This document shows, one piece after another, positions 9,972 through 18,112 of a DNA stretch of 64,000 bases. Location of the stretch: assembly GCF_017310035.1 (NCBI RefSeq), contig NZ_CP022296.1, positions 3,410,001 to 3,474,000 on the forward strand. The letters are read 5' to 3'. The notes beneath the pieces were generated by a model, which worked only from the letters and a program-made list of their open reading frames with translations, had not been told where the DNA came from and did no database searches. This DNA comes from Nocardioides sp. S5 (GTDB lineage Bacteria > Actinomycetota > Actinomycetes > Propionibacteriales > Nocardioidaceae). Both the position numbers and the translations under genes were made by a program. Positions within the stretch are counted from its first letter, which is position 1, and the number at the start of each line of letters is the position of its first letter.

Positions 9972-10150
9972 TTCCCACGCCTGTGAGGTGAGCTGTCGGG
10001 TTGGGACTGGAAGGTGTCCCGCCGCCGTCCTCCCGGAGGAGGGGGTGGCTTCACCCCTAGCCGTGGCGCGCGGTCGCACGCAGCGGCGGTGGAACCTGTG
10101 GGTCCCCCACTCCTGCCCTCGATCTTCTCGGGGGGCCGCTCCGGCGGGGC
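9972..10150 (-). promoter_or_regulatory. ydaO/yuaA-type c-di-AMP riboswitch
   Basis: On the minus strand the leader has the blocks that mark this class, in order: GCAGGAGTGGGGGACCCA, then GGGGTGAAGCCACCCC, then the invariant-like 3' block CCGACAGCTCACCTCACAGG followed by CGT (9977-9999). The aptamer ends about 20 bases before the start codon of the NlpC/P60 gene and leaves AAAGGA as its ribosome site. Known members bind c-di-AMP and usually switch off wall hydrolase or osmolyte genes. The 5' limit is approximate. Confidence 0.85.
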
Positions 10151-10292
10151 AGGACTCGGCGTCGCCCGGGGCGGGTGTCGTCAGACACGATCTTCGTGAC
10201 GGAGTCCGACGCCAGCAGGGCGACCCGAGCCGTCCTGTGGGTCTCTCGACTCCTCCGACAAGGTGACAGAGGCCCCCGAGACGCGCAAACCC

Positions 10293-10323
10293 GGCCACGA
10301 CCCGACGCGCGTGGGTCGTGGCC
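10293..10323 (-). terminator. Strong hairpin after fabG
   Basis: GGCCACGACCC (10293-10303) and GGGTCGTGGCC (10313-10323) form a perfect 11-bp stem with a 9-base loop. It lies 11 bp beyond the fabG stop. There is no U-run, as is usual for actinobacterial terminators. It separates fabG from the riboswitch-controlled gene transcribed in the same direction. Confidence 0.75.
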
Positions 10324-10333
10324 GAGATCACGC

Positions 10334-11101
10334 TCAGCCGAGCTTGCGCCCGCCGTCGACGTACAACGTCTGGCCGGTGATGAAGGACGCCTCGTCGCTG
10401 CACAGGAAGGCGGCAGCCGCGGCGATGTCCTCGGGCTGCCCCACCCGGCGCACGGGGGTGGCCTCGGCGTTGAGCCGCTGCAGCTCCTCGGGCTCCATCT
10501 TGAGCCGGCGCGCGGTGGCGTCGGTCATCTCGGTGACGATGAATCCGGGCGCGATGGCGTTGGCGGTCACGCCGAACGGGCCGAGCTCGATCCCGAGGGT
10601 GCGGGTGAGGCCCTGGATGCCCATCTTGGCGGCCGAGTAGTTGGCCTGGCCGCGGTTGCCCAGCGCGGAGACGCTGGAGAGGTTGAGGATCTTGCCGTAC
10701 TTCTGCTCCACGAACCGCGACTGCGCGGCCTTGGTCATGTTGAAGACGCCCTTGAGGTGGACGTTCATGACGAGGTCCCAGTCCTCCTCGGTCATCTTGA
10801 AGAGCAGGTTGTCACGGGTGACGCCAGCGTTGTTGACCAGGACGTGGATCCCGCCGAGCTCGTCGACCACGCGCTGCACCGCGGCCTCCGCGGCGGCGGA
10901 GTCGACGACGTCGCACCCGATGCCGACCGCGCGGGCGCCGTCGGCGAGCTCGAGGCGGCCCGCGGCGTCGGCGGCGGCCGACTCGTCGAGGTCGAGGATC
11001 GCGACGGACGCGCCCTCGCTGGCGAGGCGCTGGGCGATGCCGAAGCCGATGCCTCGGGCTGCTCCGGTGATGACGGCGACGCGGCGGTCGAACCGGCCCA
11101 T
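10334..11101 (-). CDS. fabG: 3-oxoacyl-ACP/CoA reductase, SDR family
   Basis: A 255-residue classical short-chain dehydrogenase. It has GAARGIGFGIAQ near residue 13 (nucleotide binding), NNAGV near 88, the catalytic Ser in LSSVSALG, and YSAAK near 157. The C-terminus is VDGGRKLG. Family length and motifs match FabG, which reduces 3-oxoacyl thioesters with NADPH. It stands alone between a strong terminator and a divergent PAP2 gene, so a role outside the core fatty acid synthase is possible. Confidence 0.85.
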   Translation of the reverse strand: MGRFDRRVAVITGAARGIGFGIAQRLASEGASVAILDLDESAAADAAGRLELADGARAVGIGCDVVDSAAAEAAVQRVVDELGGIHVLVNNAGVTRDNLLFKMTEEDWDLVMNVHLKGVFNMTKAAQSRFVEQKYGKILNLSSVSALGNRGQANYSAAKMGIQGLTRTLGIELGPFGVTANAIAPGFIVTEMTDATARRLKMEPEELQRLNAEATPVRRVGQPEDIAAAAAFLCSDEASFITGQTLYVDGGRKLG

Positions 11102-11172
11102 GGGGAACTCCTTGGGGTATGTGGGAGGTCGGGAGACAGATCGAGGCCGAGGCTAGTCGCTACGGTGGGCAG

Positions 11173-12219
11173 ATGGGTCGGGGGGAGTTCCGCGCCGCTG
11201 CGGTCGTGGCTGCCGTGATGGCGCTCGCAGCCGCCCTCGTGGCGTGGACCCACCACCTGCCGCTGCGCGACCCCGACGGCGCGAACCTGCCCACGTGGTT
11301 CCGGCTGCCGGTGATCGTCGCGTCCGCCGTCGCCCTCGACGTGCTGGCGCGGTGGGCGCTGCTGGTCCGCCGCCGCGGCGTGGCGGCCCGGGCGACGCTG
11401 CGCGAGGTGGTGCGCGAGCGCTGGGACCGCGACCAGGTCCGGTTCACCGCCAGCGGACTGCTCACCTGGTACGTCGCCTACGTCGCGTTCCGCAACCTGA
11501 AGGGCTACGTCCCCTTCGTCACCGACCGCCTCCACGACGAGGAGCTGGCCCGGCTGGACCGCTTCATGTGGCTCGGCAACGACCCGGCTCTCGTCCTGCA
11601 CGACGCCCTCGGCACCGGCTGGGCCAACTGGGTGATGGCCGCGGTCTACCTGGTGTGGATCGGCCTGGTGCCGGCCACCCTGGCCATCGCGCTGGTGTGG
11701 ACGCGTCGCTCGACGGCGGGTGCGTGGTACGTCACCGCCACGTCGCTCAACTGGTGCCTCGGTGCCCTGCTCTACTACGCCGTGCCGTCGCTGGGACCGA
11801 CGTACTCCTCCCCCGCGTGGTTCGCGGACCTGGCCCGCACCCCCAACACCTCGGTGCGCGACCTGCTGCTGTCGGACCGCGTCGAGGTGCTCGCCGGGCC
11901 GTGGGACACCTCGGCCGTGCAGACGATCGCGGCCTTCGCCTCGCTGCACGTGGCGGTGATGGTGACGATCTGCCTGGTGAGCGAGCTGATCCGGCTGCCG
12001 CTCGTCGTGCGGGTCGCGAGCTGGACCTTCCTCGTCCTCACGATCGTGGCGACGGTCTACCTCGGCTGGCACTTCTTCGTCGACGTCCTCGGCGGGATCG
12101 CCGTCGGGTGCGCGTCGGTCGCCCTCGCCGCCCACGTCACGGGCAACTCGCTGCGACGGCGCGAGGAGGCGTGGACCCTGCGGCCGGAGCCCGCCGACGA
12201 GGTGACCCGCGCGGTCTAG
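11173..12219 (+). CDS. PAP2-superfamily membrane phosphatase/transferase
   Basis: A 348-residue protein with about six to seven transmembrane segments (for example VVAAVMALAAALVAW at the N-terminus and LTIVATVYLGWHFFVDVLGG near the end). The catalytic signature is of the Aur1/inositolphosphotransferase-like PAP2 type: SLHVAVM and GWHFFVDVLGG, with the histidines facing the outside. The likely substrate is a lipid phosphate. The ATG at 11173 follows only a weak ribosome site, so leaderless translation is plausible. Its end overlaps the convergent HIT gene by 4 bases. Confidence 0.8.
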   Translation: MGRGEFRAAAVVAAVMALAAALVAWTHHLPLRDPDGANLPTWFRLPVIVASAVALDVLARWALLVRRRGVAARATLREVVRERWDRDQVRFTASGLLTWYVAYVAFRNLKGYVPFVTDRLHDEELARLDRFMWLGNDPALVLHDALGTGWANWVMAAVYLVWIGLVPATLAIALVWTRRSTAGAWYVTATSLNWCLGALLYYAVPSLGPTYSSPAWFADLARTPNTSVRDLLLSDRVEVLAGPWDTSAVQTIAAFASLHVAVMVTICLVSELIRLPLVVRVASWTFLVLTIVATVYLGWHFFVDVLGGIAVGCASVALAAHVTGNSLRRREEAWTLRPEPADEVTRAV

Positions 12220-12632
12220 ACGTCGCCGAGGGCGCCGCGCAGGCGCTCGGCGTACGCCGCCTCCTCGCCGTCGGCGTACTTCGTGCGGGGCCAGAAGAAG
12301 CCGCGCAGCCCGTCGCCCTTGGTGCGCGGGACGACGTGGAGGTGCAGGTGGGGCACGGACTGGCTGACCGTGTTGTTGATCGCGACGAAGGATCCTTGCG
12401 CGCCGAGGCCGTCCTCGACCGCGGTCGCGATCCGCTGCGCGGCGGCGAGGAAGCCGTCGCGCAGCCCGGCCGGCAGGTCCGGCAGGGTCTCGACGTGCTC
12501 GCGCGGGACGAGCAGGACGTGGCCCTTGAAGACCGGCCGGATGTCGAGGAAGGCGACGAGGTCGTCGGTCTCCAGCACGAGGTGGCCGGGCAGGTCGCCG
12601 GACACGATCCGGCAGAAGACGCAGGCAGCCAT
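12216..12632 (-). CDS. HIT family nucleotide-binding protein
   Basis: A 138-residue protein. Residues CVFCRIVSGDLPG form the N-terminal metal-binding half, and VPHLHLHVVPR carries the histidine triad HxHxHxx near residue 100. Such proteins hydrolyse or transfer nucleoside phosphoramidates and dinucleotides. The C-terminal stretch FFWPRTKYADGEEAA is typical of actinobacterial members. The start lies 16 bp after the stop of the UvrA-like gene, so the two are probably cotranscribed. Confidence 0.9.
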   Translation of the reverse strand: MAACVFCRIVSGDLPGHLVLETDDLVAFLDIRPVFKGHVLLVPREHVETLPDLPAGLRDGFLAAAQRIATAVEDGLGAQGSFVAINNTVSQSVPHLHLHVVPRTKGDGLRGFFWPRTKYADGEEAAYAERLRGALGDV

Positions 12633-12648
12633 GGCGCCAGTGTGCCCG

Positions 12649-15075
12649 TCAGGCCAGGTGCCGGGCCAGGTAGGACCCGGTGGCGCTGCCGGGTGCTGCG
12701 GCGATGTCGTGCGGTGTCCCGGTGGCCACCACCGTGCCGCCCCGGTCCCCGCCGCCGGGGCCGAGGTCGATGACCCAGTCGGCCGTGGCGATGGTGTCCA
12801 GGTCGTGCTCGACGAGCACCACGGTGTTGCCGGCGTCGACCAGCCTGTGGAGCTGGCGCAGCAGCAGCGCGGTGTCGGCGGGGTGCAAGCCGGCGGTGGG
12901 CTCGTCCAGCAGGTAGAGCGCGTGCCCGCGCCGGGCGCGCTGCAGCTCGGTCGCGAGCTTGATGCGCTGCGCCTCGCCGCCACTGAGCTCCGTGGCCGGC
13001 TGGCCCAGGCGGAGGTAGCCGAGACCGACCTCCTGCAGGGTCTGGAGGCTGCGTGCCGCGGCCGGCACGTCGGCCAGCGCGTCGGCCGCCTGCTCGACGG
13101 TGAGACCGAGCACGTCGGCGACGGTCAGGTCGTGCCAGGTGACCTCGAGTGTCTCGGCGTTGTAGCGCGCGCTGTGGCACGTCGGGCACGGCGCGTAGGT
13201 CCCGGGGAGGAAGAGCAGCTCGACCGAGACGAACCCCTCGCCCTGGCAGGTCTCGCAACGACCCTCGGCGACGTTGAAGGAGAACCGGCCCACGCCGTAG
13301 CCGCGGGCCTTCGCCTCGGGTGTGGCGGCGAACACCTTGCGGACGGCGTCGAAGAGACCGGTGTAGGTCGCCAGGTTGGACCGTGGTGTGCGACCGATCG
13401 GACGCTGGTCCACCCGCACGAGACGATCAAAGGCCTCGATTCCCGTTGCCTCGTCCACGTCGATCTCGAGCTCGCTCTCCTCGGCATCGTCCGGGGCCTG
13501 GCCGAGGTGGCGGCGTACGAGCTCGGCGAGCACCTGGGTGACCAGCGTGGACTTGCCCGACCCGGAGACACCGGTGACCGCCGTGAGCACGCACAGCGGG
13601 AGGTCGACCGAGAGGTCGGTCAGGTTGTGCCTGCTGATGCCGCGCAGGTGGAGCCAGCCGTGCGGGGTGCGGCCGTGGCGCTCGAGCGGAGCCACGCGGC
13701 CGAACAGGTGGGCCCCCGTCACCGACTCTGCGACGTCCTCGAGCCCCTCGACCGGTCCGGAGTAGAGCACCTGTCCCCCGGCCTCGCCCGCGCCCGGGCC
13801 GATGTCGACGATCCAGTCGGCCCGACGGACGACGTCGAGGTCGTGCTCGACGACGAACAGCGAGTTGCCCGAGCCCTTCAGGCGGTCGAGCACGTCGAGC
13901 AGCGGCGCGGCGTCGGCGGGGTGCAGCCCGGCGGACGGCTCGTCGAGCACGTAGACGACCCCGAAGAGGCCCGAGCGCAGCTGGGTCGCGATCCGGAGCC
14001 GCTGGGCCTCCCCGGGCGAGAGCGTGGTGGAGCTGCGGCCCAGCGCGAGGTAGCCGAGTCCCAGGTCGAGGAGCACCTCCACCCGTTCGACGACGTCCGC
14101 GCAGAGACGCACCGCGACCTCCGTCTCGCCCTCCAACGGGCGCAGCAGGGCCGCGAGCTCTACGAAGGAGAGGGCGTTGGTCTCGGCGATGCCCAACCCC
14201 CGGAAGGTCACCGCGAGGGCCTCGGGCCGCAGCCCGGAGCCGTGGCAGACCGGGCAGACGGTGCTGCGGACGAAGCGCATCGCCTTGTCGCGCATCATCT
14301 GGCTCTTGGTGTCGGCCAGCGTGTGGCGCACGTGCTTGCGCGCGCTCCAGAAGGTGCCGTGGTAGTCGCGCCCGGTCGTGTCGTCGGCCTCGCCGCGCCG
14401 GTCGATGAGGACGCGCGGCTGCTCGTCGGTGTAGAGCAGCCAGTCGCGGTCCTTGCGGGACAGCTCCCGCCACGGCACGTCGACGTCGATGCCGACCGCC
14501 CTGGTCACCCGCAGCAGGTTCTTGCCCTGCCAGGCGCCGGGCCAGGCCGCGATCGCGCCCTCCCGGATGCTCAGCGACTCGTCGGGCACGAGGAGGTCCT
14601 CGGCGACGTCGTGCGCCTGTCCCAGTCCGTGACAGGTGGGGCACGCTCCCGCGGCCGTGTTCGGCGAGAACGCCTCGGCCGCCAGTCTCTCGGCTCCCTC
14701 CGGGTAGGTGCCGGCCCGCGAGTAGAGGATCCGGACCAGGTTGGACAGCGTCGTCAGCGTCCCGACGCTCGAGCGCGAGCTGGGCGCGCCGCGCCGCTGC
14801 TGGAGGGCCACGGCCGGTGGCAGCCCGGTGATCTCCTGCACGTGCGGAGCGCCGACCTGCTGCAGCAGGCGACGGGCGTACGGCGCCACGGACTCGAAGT
14901 AGCGCCGCTGAGCCTCGGCGTAGAGGGTGCCGAAGGCGAGGGACGACTTGCCGGACCCGGAGACGCCGGTGAAGGCCACCATCGCGTCGCGTGGGATGTC
15001 GAGGTCGACGTCGCGCAGGTTGTTCTCGCTCGCCCCGCGGACGTGGACGAAGTGGTCCGTCGGGTCATGGGTCAC
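12649..15075 (-). CDS. UvrA-like ABC ATPase (short paralogue)
   Basis: An 808-residue protein with two ABC ATPase halves. The first Walker A, GVSGSGKSSLAFGTL, is near residue 37 and the second, GVSGSGKSTLVTQVL, near 500. ABC signatures LSPGEAQRLRIATQL and LSGGEAQRIKLATEL are present, as are zinc cysteine pairs CPTCHGLG and CETCQGEG with CPTCHSARYN. It is about 140 residues shorter than UvrA, with much of the UvrB-binding insertion missing. It belongs to the UvrA-related group often linked to DNA-intercalating drug tolerance rather than to the housekeeping UvrA. It starts with GTG. The HIT gene follows. Confidence 0.88.
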   Translation of the reverse strand: MTHDPTDHFVHVRGASENNLRDVDLDIPRDAMVAFTGVSGSGKSSLAFGTLYAEAQRRYFESVAPYARRLLQQVGAPHVQEITGLPPAVALQQRRGAPSSRSSVGTLTTLSNLVRILYSRAGTYPEGAERLAAEAFSPNTAAGACPTCHGLGQAHDVAEDLLVPDESLSIREGAIAAWPGAWQGKNLLRVTRAVGIDVDVPWRELSRKDRDWLLYTDEQPRVLIDRRGEADDTTGRDYHGTFWSARKHVRHTLADTKSQMMRDKAMRFVRSTVCPVCHGSGLRPEALAVTFRGLGIAETNALSFVELAALLRPLEGETEVAVRLCADVVERVEVLLDLGLGYLALGRSSTTLSPGEAQRLRIATQLRSGLFGVVYVLDEPSAGLHPADAAPLLDVLDRLKGSGNSLFVVEHDLDVVRRADWIVDIGPGAGEAGGQVLYSGPVEGLEDVAESVTGAHLFGRVAPLERHGRTPHGWLHLRGISRHNLTDLSVDLPLCVLTAVTGVSGSGKSTLVTQVLAELVRRHLGQAPDDAEESELEIDVDEATGIEAFDRLVRVDQRPIGRTPRSNLATYTGLFDAVRKVFAATPEAKARGYGVGRFSFNVAEGRCETCQGEGFVSVELLFLPGTYAPCPTCHSARYNAETLEVTWHDLTVADVLGLTVEQAADALADVPAAARSLQTLQEVGLGYLRLGQPATELSGGEAQRIKLATELQRARRGHALYLLDEPTAGLHPADTALLLRQLHRLVDAGNTVVLVEHDLDTIATADWVIDLGPGGGDRGGTVVATGTPHDIAAAPGSATGSYLARHLA

Positions 15076-15185
15076 CCGGCATTCCTACCTCGTCGGGGAA
15101 CTGACGCGCGCGCGGGGCAACTTTCGCCCGCTACGGTGCGTCTGATCCGCTGACACCACATCACGTCACTTCCGGGGAGACCTCC

Positions 15186-16547
15186 ATGATCCGCACGCGG
15201 GCGCTCGTCGCATCGGTCCTGGCCGCCGGACTCACGACTCCGCTGACGGCCGTCGCACCATACGCCGCCGCGGCCCCCGGCGCCGCGCAGTCCACGGTCG
15301 CGTCGAGCGCTGCTGCCGCACCCGTCCTGCGGAAGTTCGTGGCCTACGGCGACGAGGCCGTGTGGACACCCAAGGGAAGCCGGCTCTTCCTGAGCTTCGA
15401 GGGTCGTCGTGGCGACCTCGTCACGACGAATCGCTTCGCGCGGCTGTTCTCCCGCGGGCGGGCGGTGCGTCCGGCCTGGGAGGACAGCGACCTCCACCGG
15501 TTGCCGCGCAACGGGCGCTTCACCTTCCGGGTGCCCGCCAACCGGTTCGCCCGGCAGGAGGTGAGCCTGGTCAAGGCCCGCGTCCACGACCTGGCCGTCG
15601 ACGGCCGAGCGCTCCGCACGTCGAACCGCCGCGGCTACATCGACCTCGCGGCGATGCGCCTCCGTCGTGGCGACCGCGTGACCGTGGACAGCGGCCGCGA
15701 CGAGCAGCGGGTCTACCTGCCGGACGGGACCTCCTGCGTCGGCTACGGCGGGCCCCTGCTGCTGCGCCCCGGACATGACATCCGGGTGGCAAACGACGTC
15801 TCGGCCGTCTGCGACGAGGCCCTGCCGGGCCGGACGCTGGTGCGGGTGCGCTCGGGCCGTCGCGTCACCGCCGCCCGCGCCGTCGAGGTGGCCGCGCAGC
15901 CCGACGGCGCGCCCGTCACCGTCTCGGCCGAGCGCCGCGCGCTGCGCGAGGTCGTCCTCACCTTCGACGGGGCGGCCGACGACCTGGTCTACGTCGACGA
16001 CATCACGGGTGCGCGACTCAGCGACGGCGACAGCGCGCTCAACCGTTGGGGCGCCACGCACCCGGGGTTGATCAGCCATTCCGACGGCGGGTCCGAGAGC
16101 TTCGTCATTCGCACCTCTGGTGCGACCGAGGTCTCGACCGTGACCGACGCCGTGCGCGGCTCGCGCACCGCCACCGTCCGCCTGCGCAAGGGCATCCGGG
16201 TGGCGGACCTCGTCACCGACGGCCCGGCATTCGACATCGCCCTCGACGGCTCCGGGACGCGCCTCTACTCCTTCGCGATCGGCACCGGGCGCCGGCTGGA
16301 AAGCACCTCACGAGACCTGGGCGCCGACGAGGGGTGGTCGGTGGAGCTGGGTTCCCGCTCCCCCTGGACCTGCGGACACGAGCCCGGTGGGCCGATGGGA
16401 TGCGCTGACAACGGCTTCGCCGCGGTCTCCGCGTCAGTGCCTGTCGCGACGTCGTACTTCTTCCTGCGCGAGCCGGTCGCGGTCGCCCTGCCCGCACCCG
16501 GGGCCACCGGCACGGTGAGCCTGCGACTGGTGACCGCCAGCCCCTAG
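15186..16547 (+). CDS. Secreted protein of unknown function
   Basis: A 453-residue protein with a Sec signal peptide of about 30 residues ending in APYAAAA. GGGGAG lies 6 bases before the ATG. The mature part is rich in beta-strand patterns, with repeated short motifs such as RGDRVTV and RVRSGRRVT, and contains Cys pairs near the end (WTCGHEPGGPMGCADN). I recognise no catalytic motif. It may be a beta-sandwich cell-surface protein. It lies 110 bp from the divergent UvrA-like gene and 9 bp before the BtuF-like gene. Confidence 0.7.
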   Translation: MIRTRALVASVLAAGLTTPLTAVAPYAAAAPGAAQSTVASSAAAAPVLRKFVAYGDEAVWTPKGSRLFLSFEGRRGDLVTTNRFARLFSRGRAVRPAWEDSDLHRLPRNGRFTFRVPANRFARQEVSLVKARVHDLAVDGRALRTSNRRGYIDLAAMRLRRGDRVTVDSGRDEQRVYLPDGTSCVGYGGPLLLRPGHDIRVANDVSAVCDEALPGRTLVRVRSGRRVTAARAVEVAAQPDGAPVTVSAERRALREVVLTFDGAADDLVYVDDITGARLSDGDSALNRWGATHPGLISHSDGGSESFVIRTSGATEVSTVTDAVRGSRTATVRLRKGIRVADLVTDGPAFDIALDGSGTRLYSFAIGTGRRLESTSRDLGADEGWSVELGSRSPWTCGHEPGGPMGCADNGFAAVSASVPVATSYFFLREPVAVALPAPGATGTVSLRLVTASP

Positions 16548-16556
16548 GCTCGCGGG

Positions 16557-17429
16557 ATGCGCATCGTCTCCCTGATCCCGTCCGCGACGGAGATCCTCTT
16601 CGCGGTCGGTGCCGGGGACGACGTGGTCGGGGTGACCTTCGAGTGCGACCACCCGCCCGCGGCGCGCGAGCGGCGCGTGGTGTCGACCTCGGCGATGCCC
16701 GAGGGCCTGACGCCCAAGGAGATCGACGACTTCGTCGGGGCTGCGATGGCGGCCGGCGAGGACCTCTACCGCCTCGACGCCGGCGCGCTCGCCGAGATCG
16801 ACGCCGACCTCGTGGTCACCCAGGACCTGTGCGCGGTGTGCGCCGTGGACGTGTCCACCGTCGACGACGCCCTCTCCCACCTCGGCTGCCGGGCAGAGGT
16901 CGCGACGATCGACCCACACATCCTCGACGACGTGCTGGGCTCGATCACCGAGATCGGCCGGCTGACCGGCCGGGAGTCCGGGGCCGCCGAGGTGGTGCGC
17001 TCCCTCGAGGAGCGTCTGGCCGCGGTGGCCGAGCGGGTCGCCGGTCGAACGCGACCCCGGGTGCTGGTCCTCGAGTGGACCGACCCGCCCTTCGCGCCGG
17101 GGCACTGGATCCCCGAGATGGTCGAGCGCGCCGGCGGCGAGCCCACCATCGGCGTCACCGGCGCGAAGTCGACCCGGATCACGTGGGACGACGCCACCGG
17201 CTCGCAGCCCGACGTCGTGGTGTGCGCGCCCTGCGGCTTCGACCTCGCGGGCAGCGCGGCGCTCGCCGAGGACGTACGCCACCGCTTCCCCGGCGTGCCC
17301 GTCTGGGCCGTCGACGCCGACGGGCAGTTCGCCCGCCCGGGCCCGCGGCTCGTCGACGGGGTCGAGGTGCTGGCAGGCATCCTGCACCCGGAGGTCCAGG
17401 AGCCCTCGCCGGACGCCCGTCAGGTCTGA
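16557..17429 (+). CDS. BtuF-like cobalamin-binding protein without signal peptide
   Basis: A 290-residue protein. The N-terminus RIVSLIPSATEILFAVGAGD and the middle DLVVTQDLCAVCAVDVSTVD belong to the periplasmic-binding-like fold of BtuF/FecB type. The protein begins directly at the fold, with no signal peptide and no lipobox. Such free-standing cytoplasmic members are common in Actinobacteria and their role is unclear. No ABC transporter genes are nearby. The start lies 9 bp after the secreted protein gene. Confidence 0.8.
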   Translation: MRIVSLIPSATEILFAVGAGDDVVGVTFECDHPPAARERRVVSTSAMPEGLTPKEIDDFVGAAMAAGEDLYRLDAGALAEIDADLVVTQDLCAVCAVDVSTVDDALSHLGCRAEVATIDPHILDDVLGSITEIGRLTGRESGAAEVVRSLEERLAAVAERVAGRTRPRVLVLEWTDPPFAPGHWIPEMVERAGGEPTIGVTGAKSTRITWDDATGSQPDVVVCAPCGFDLAGSAALAEDVRHRFPGVPVWAVDADGQFARPGPRLVDGVEVLAGILHPEVQEPSPDARQV

Positions 17430-17586
17430 CGCCCCGACCCTGACGAGGCGTTGAGCACGGCCCAGGCGATGAGCTCGTCCAGGCAGCGGATCGATCAGAT
17501 CCAGACCGGACGCAACCTCATGGCGACATCGGGAGTCAGGAGAGGTGGACGGCACCGCTGTGGTGCCGGGTGAGGCGGGGGTGGGG

Positions 17587-18111
17587 ATGTTCTCGGCGAC
17601 CGACACGCAGGTGCCCTCGTTCGAGGAGTACGCCGCCGTCTCGTGGCCACGGCTCTACCGCAGCGCCTACCTGCTGGCGGGCAACCACGCGGATGCCGAG
17701 GACCTCGCACAGCAGACGCTGATCAAGGCCCACGGCGCGTGGGGCAGGGTGCGCGCCTCGGACTCGATGGACGCCTACGTGCGGCGGATCCTCACCAACG
17801 CCTTCCTCTCCTCCAAGCGGCCCCGAGGGCGACGGCTGGAGCTGCTGACCGACGCGCTCCCGGAGTCCACCGCGACCGCCGGGAGCCCCGACGACCGGAT
17901 GGCGCTGTGGCCGCACGTCAGGGAGCTCCCGCCGCAACAGCGTGCGGTGGTCGTGCTGCGCTACTACGAGGACCTGAGCGAGGCGGAGATCGCCGAGACG
18001 CTCGGTTGCTCGCGCGGCACCGTGAAGTCCACCGCCCACCGCGCGCTCAAGAGCCTGCGGTCCGCGCTCGACGACCAGGACAGACTCGACTCCGAAGGGA
18101 GGGAGGGCTGA
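17587..18111 (+). CDS. SigE-family RNA polymerase sigma factor
   Basis: A 174-residue protein. Sigma region 2 spans about residues 15-75 (LYRSAYLLAGNHADAEDLAQ, then AYVRRILTNAFLS) and region 4 spans about 115-165 (LPPQQRAVVVLRYYEDLSEA, then LGCSRGTVKSTAHRALKSLR). It matches the SigE family common in Streptomyces and Nocardioides. The ATG at 17587 is preceded by a G-rich ribosome site. A GTG at 17545 would add 14 residues, but its AGGAG is too close. The next gene begins 1 base after the stop and is its likely membrane partner. Confidence 0.88.
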   Translation: MFSATDTQVPSFEEYAAVSWPRLYRSAYLLAGNHADAEDLAQQTLIKAHGAWGRVRASDSMDAYVRRILTNAFLSSKRPRGRRLELLTDALPESTATAGSPDDRMALWPHVRELPPQQRAVVVLRYYEDLSEAEIAETLGCSRGTVKSTAHRALKSLRSALDDQDRLDSEGREG

Positions 18112-18112
18112 C

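Noticed and set aside
12283..15153. 956-codon plus-strand open frame opposite the UvrA-like gene
   Set aside because: It mirrors the third-position GC bias of the minus-strand gene, whose Walker and zinc motifs are certain.
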